NCBI RefSeq assembly: GCF_004359965.1
Contig: NZ_SMRQ01000022.1
Location: forward strand, 1-33,396
Length of the DNA: 33,396 nt
Direction: 5' to 3'
Source of the DNA: Cognatilysobacter segetis
GTDB lineage: Bacteria; Pseudomonadota; Gammaproteobacteria; Xanthomonadales; Xanthomonadaceae
Below, one piece after another: positions 33,312 through 33,396 of this stretch. How positions within the stretch are numbered: position 1 is the first letter of the stretch; every line of letters starts with the position of its first letter. The notes below the pieces were generated by a model. The model saw only the letters and a program-made list of their open reading frames with translations, was not told the origin of the DNA and did not search any database. The position numbers and the translations under genes were made by a program.

Positions 33312-33396
33312 ATGAACGATCCCGACCGCCGCCCCATCCTCCTGTCCTGGAGCGGCGGCAAGGATGCGGCGTGGACGCTGCACGTGCTGCGCGGGC
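33312..33396 (+). CDS. PP-loop ATP-binding protein, diphthine-ammonia-ligase-like (5' end only)
   Basis: Only the first 28 residues are in the window: MNDPDRRPILLSWSGGKDAA and on to VLRG. The PP-loop SGGKD is at residues 14-18, directly after a hydrophobic strand, as in the adenine-nucleotide alpha hydrolase superfamily. The ...LSWSGGKD(A/S) context is that of the DUF71/Dph6-type ATP-binding proteins, which in bacteria are of uncertain function. It is cut by the right edge of the window. Confidence 0.75.
   Translation, partial: MNDPDRRPILLSWSGGKDAAWTLHVLRG

Noticed and set aside
1-33396. CRISPR array, insertion sequence or prophage
   Set aside because: I saw no regularly spaced direct repeats of CRISPR type, no transposase or integrase coding sequence, and no phage structural genes; the only mobility hint is the tRNA-Phe fragment.

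Overview
The window is a GC-rich chromosomal segment of a gammaproteobacterium, most likely a Xanthomonadaceae relative (Lysobacter/Luteimonas/Xanthomonas type). The grounds are very strong G/C third-position bias, a homodimeric-type AceE of about 900 residues, a malic enzyme-phosphotransacetylase fusion, a monothiol glutaredoxin-rhodanese fusion, a large cysteine-containing TonB receptor and many periplasmic amidohydrolases. The genus assignment is inference from gene content, not a database match.

Layout. 1-1757: a hairpin-rich tandem repeat, a small beta-rich protein of unknown function and an AraC/GyrI regulator on the minus strand. 1758-4168: a visibly AT-richer islet. It has a long regulatory-looking spacer, a two-domain protein with a C-terminal TIR-like NADase-type domain (candidate stand-alone defence effector), a nested inverted-repeat element, a YegP/DUF1508 small protein and, against the aceE stop codon, the 3' part of a tRNA-Phe gene with a terminator. 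4169-6871: aceE (minus).

7112-10200: a BlaI repressor gene overlapping a BlaR1-like M56 metallopeptidase fused to a Coa1-like domain, then an S41 peptidase. The blaI and S41 promoters carry the same doubled TACTAA motif with identical spacing, so the three genes look like one BlaI regulon. 10249-15022 (minus): maeB, a DUF1704/QEGLA minigluzincin and rsgA. 15122-17670 (plus): an AlaA-like aminotransferase, a GDSL hydrolase and a methyltransferase whose frame is broken at a CG dinucleotide tract, convergent with a membrane-anchored polysaccharide deacetylase (minus). 18609-21614: a TonB-dependent receptor (minus). 21812-22738: a three-part glutaredoxin / A-type-carrier-like / rhodanese protein.

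22796-24835 (minus): DUF924, an LprI-like membrane-anchored protein and a short AMP nucleosidase. 24947-27666: two overlapping exported amidohydrolases, the second lacking the HxH metal motif. 27823-33396: a DUF1761 membrane protein, a DegV protein, a TolB-propeller/amidohydrolase fusion of 1135 residues, a small unknown protein and the start of a PP-loop (diphthine-ammonia-ligase-like) protein cut by the window end.

Most of the window is core metabolism and envelope biology. The least ordinary parts are the TIR islet with its nested palindrome and tRNA scar, the BlaI/M56-Coa1/S41 unit with its shared operators, the amidohydrolase pair with one degenerate partner, and the glutaredoxin protein with a cysteine-free A-type-carrier-like middle domain.
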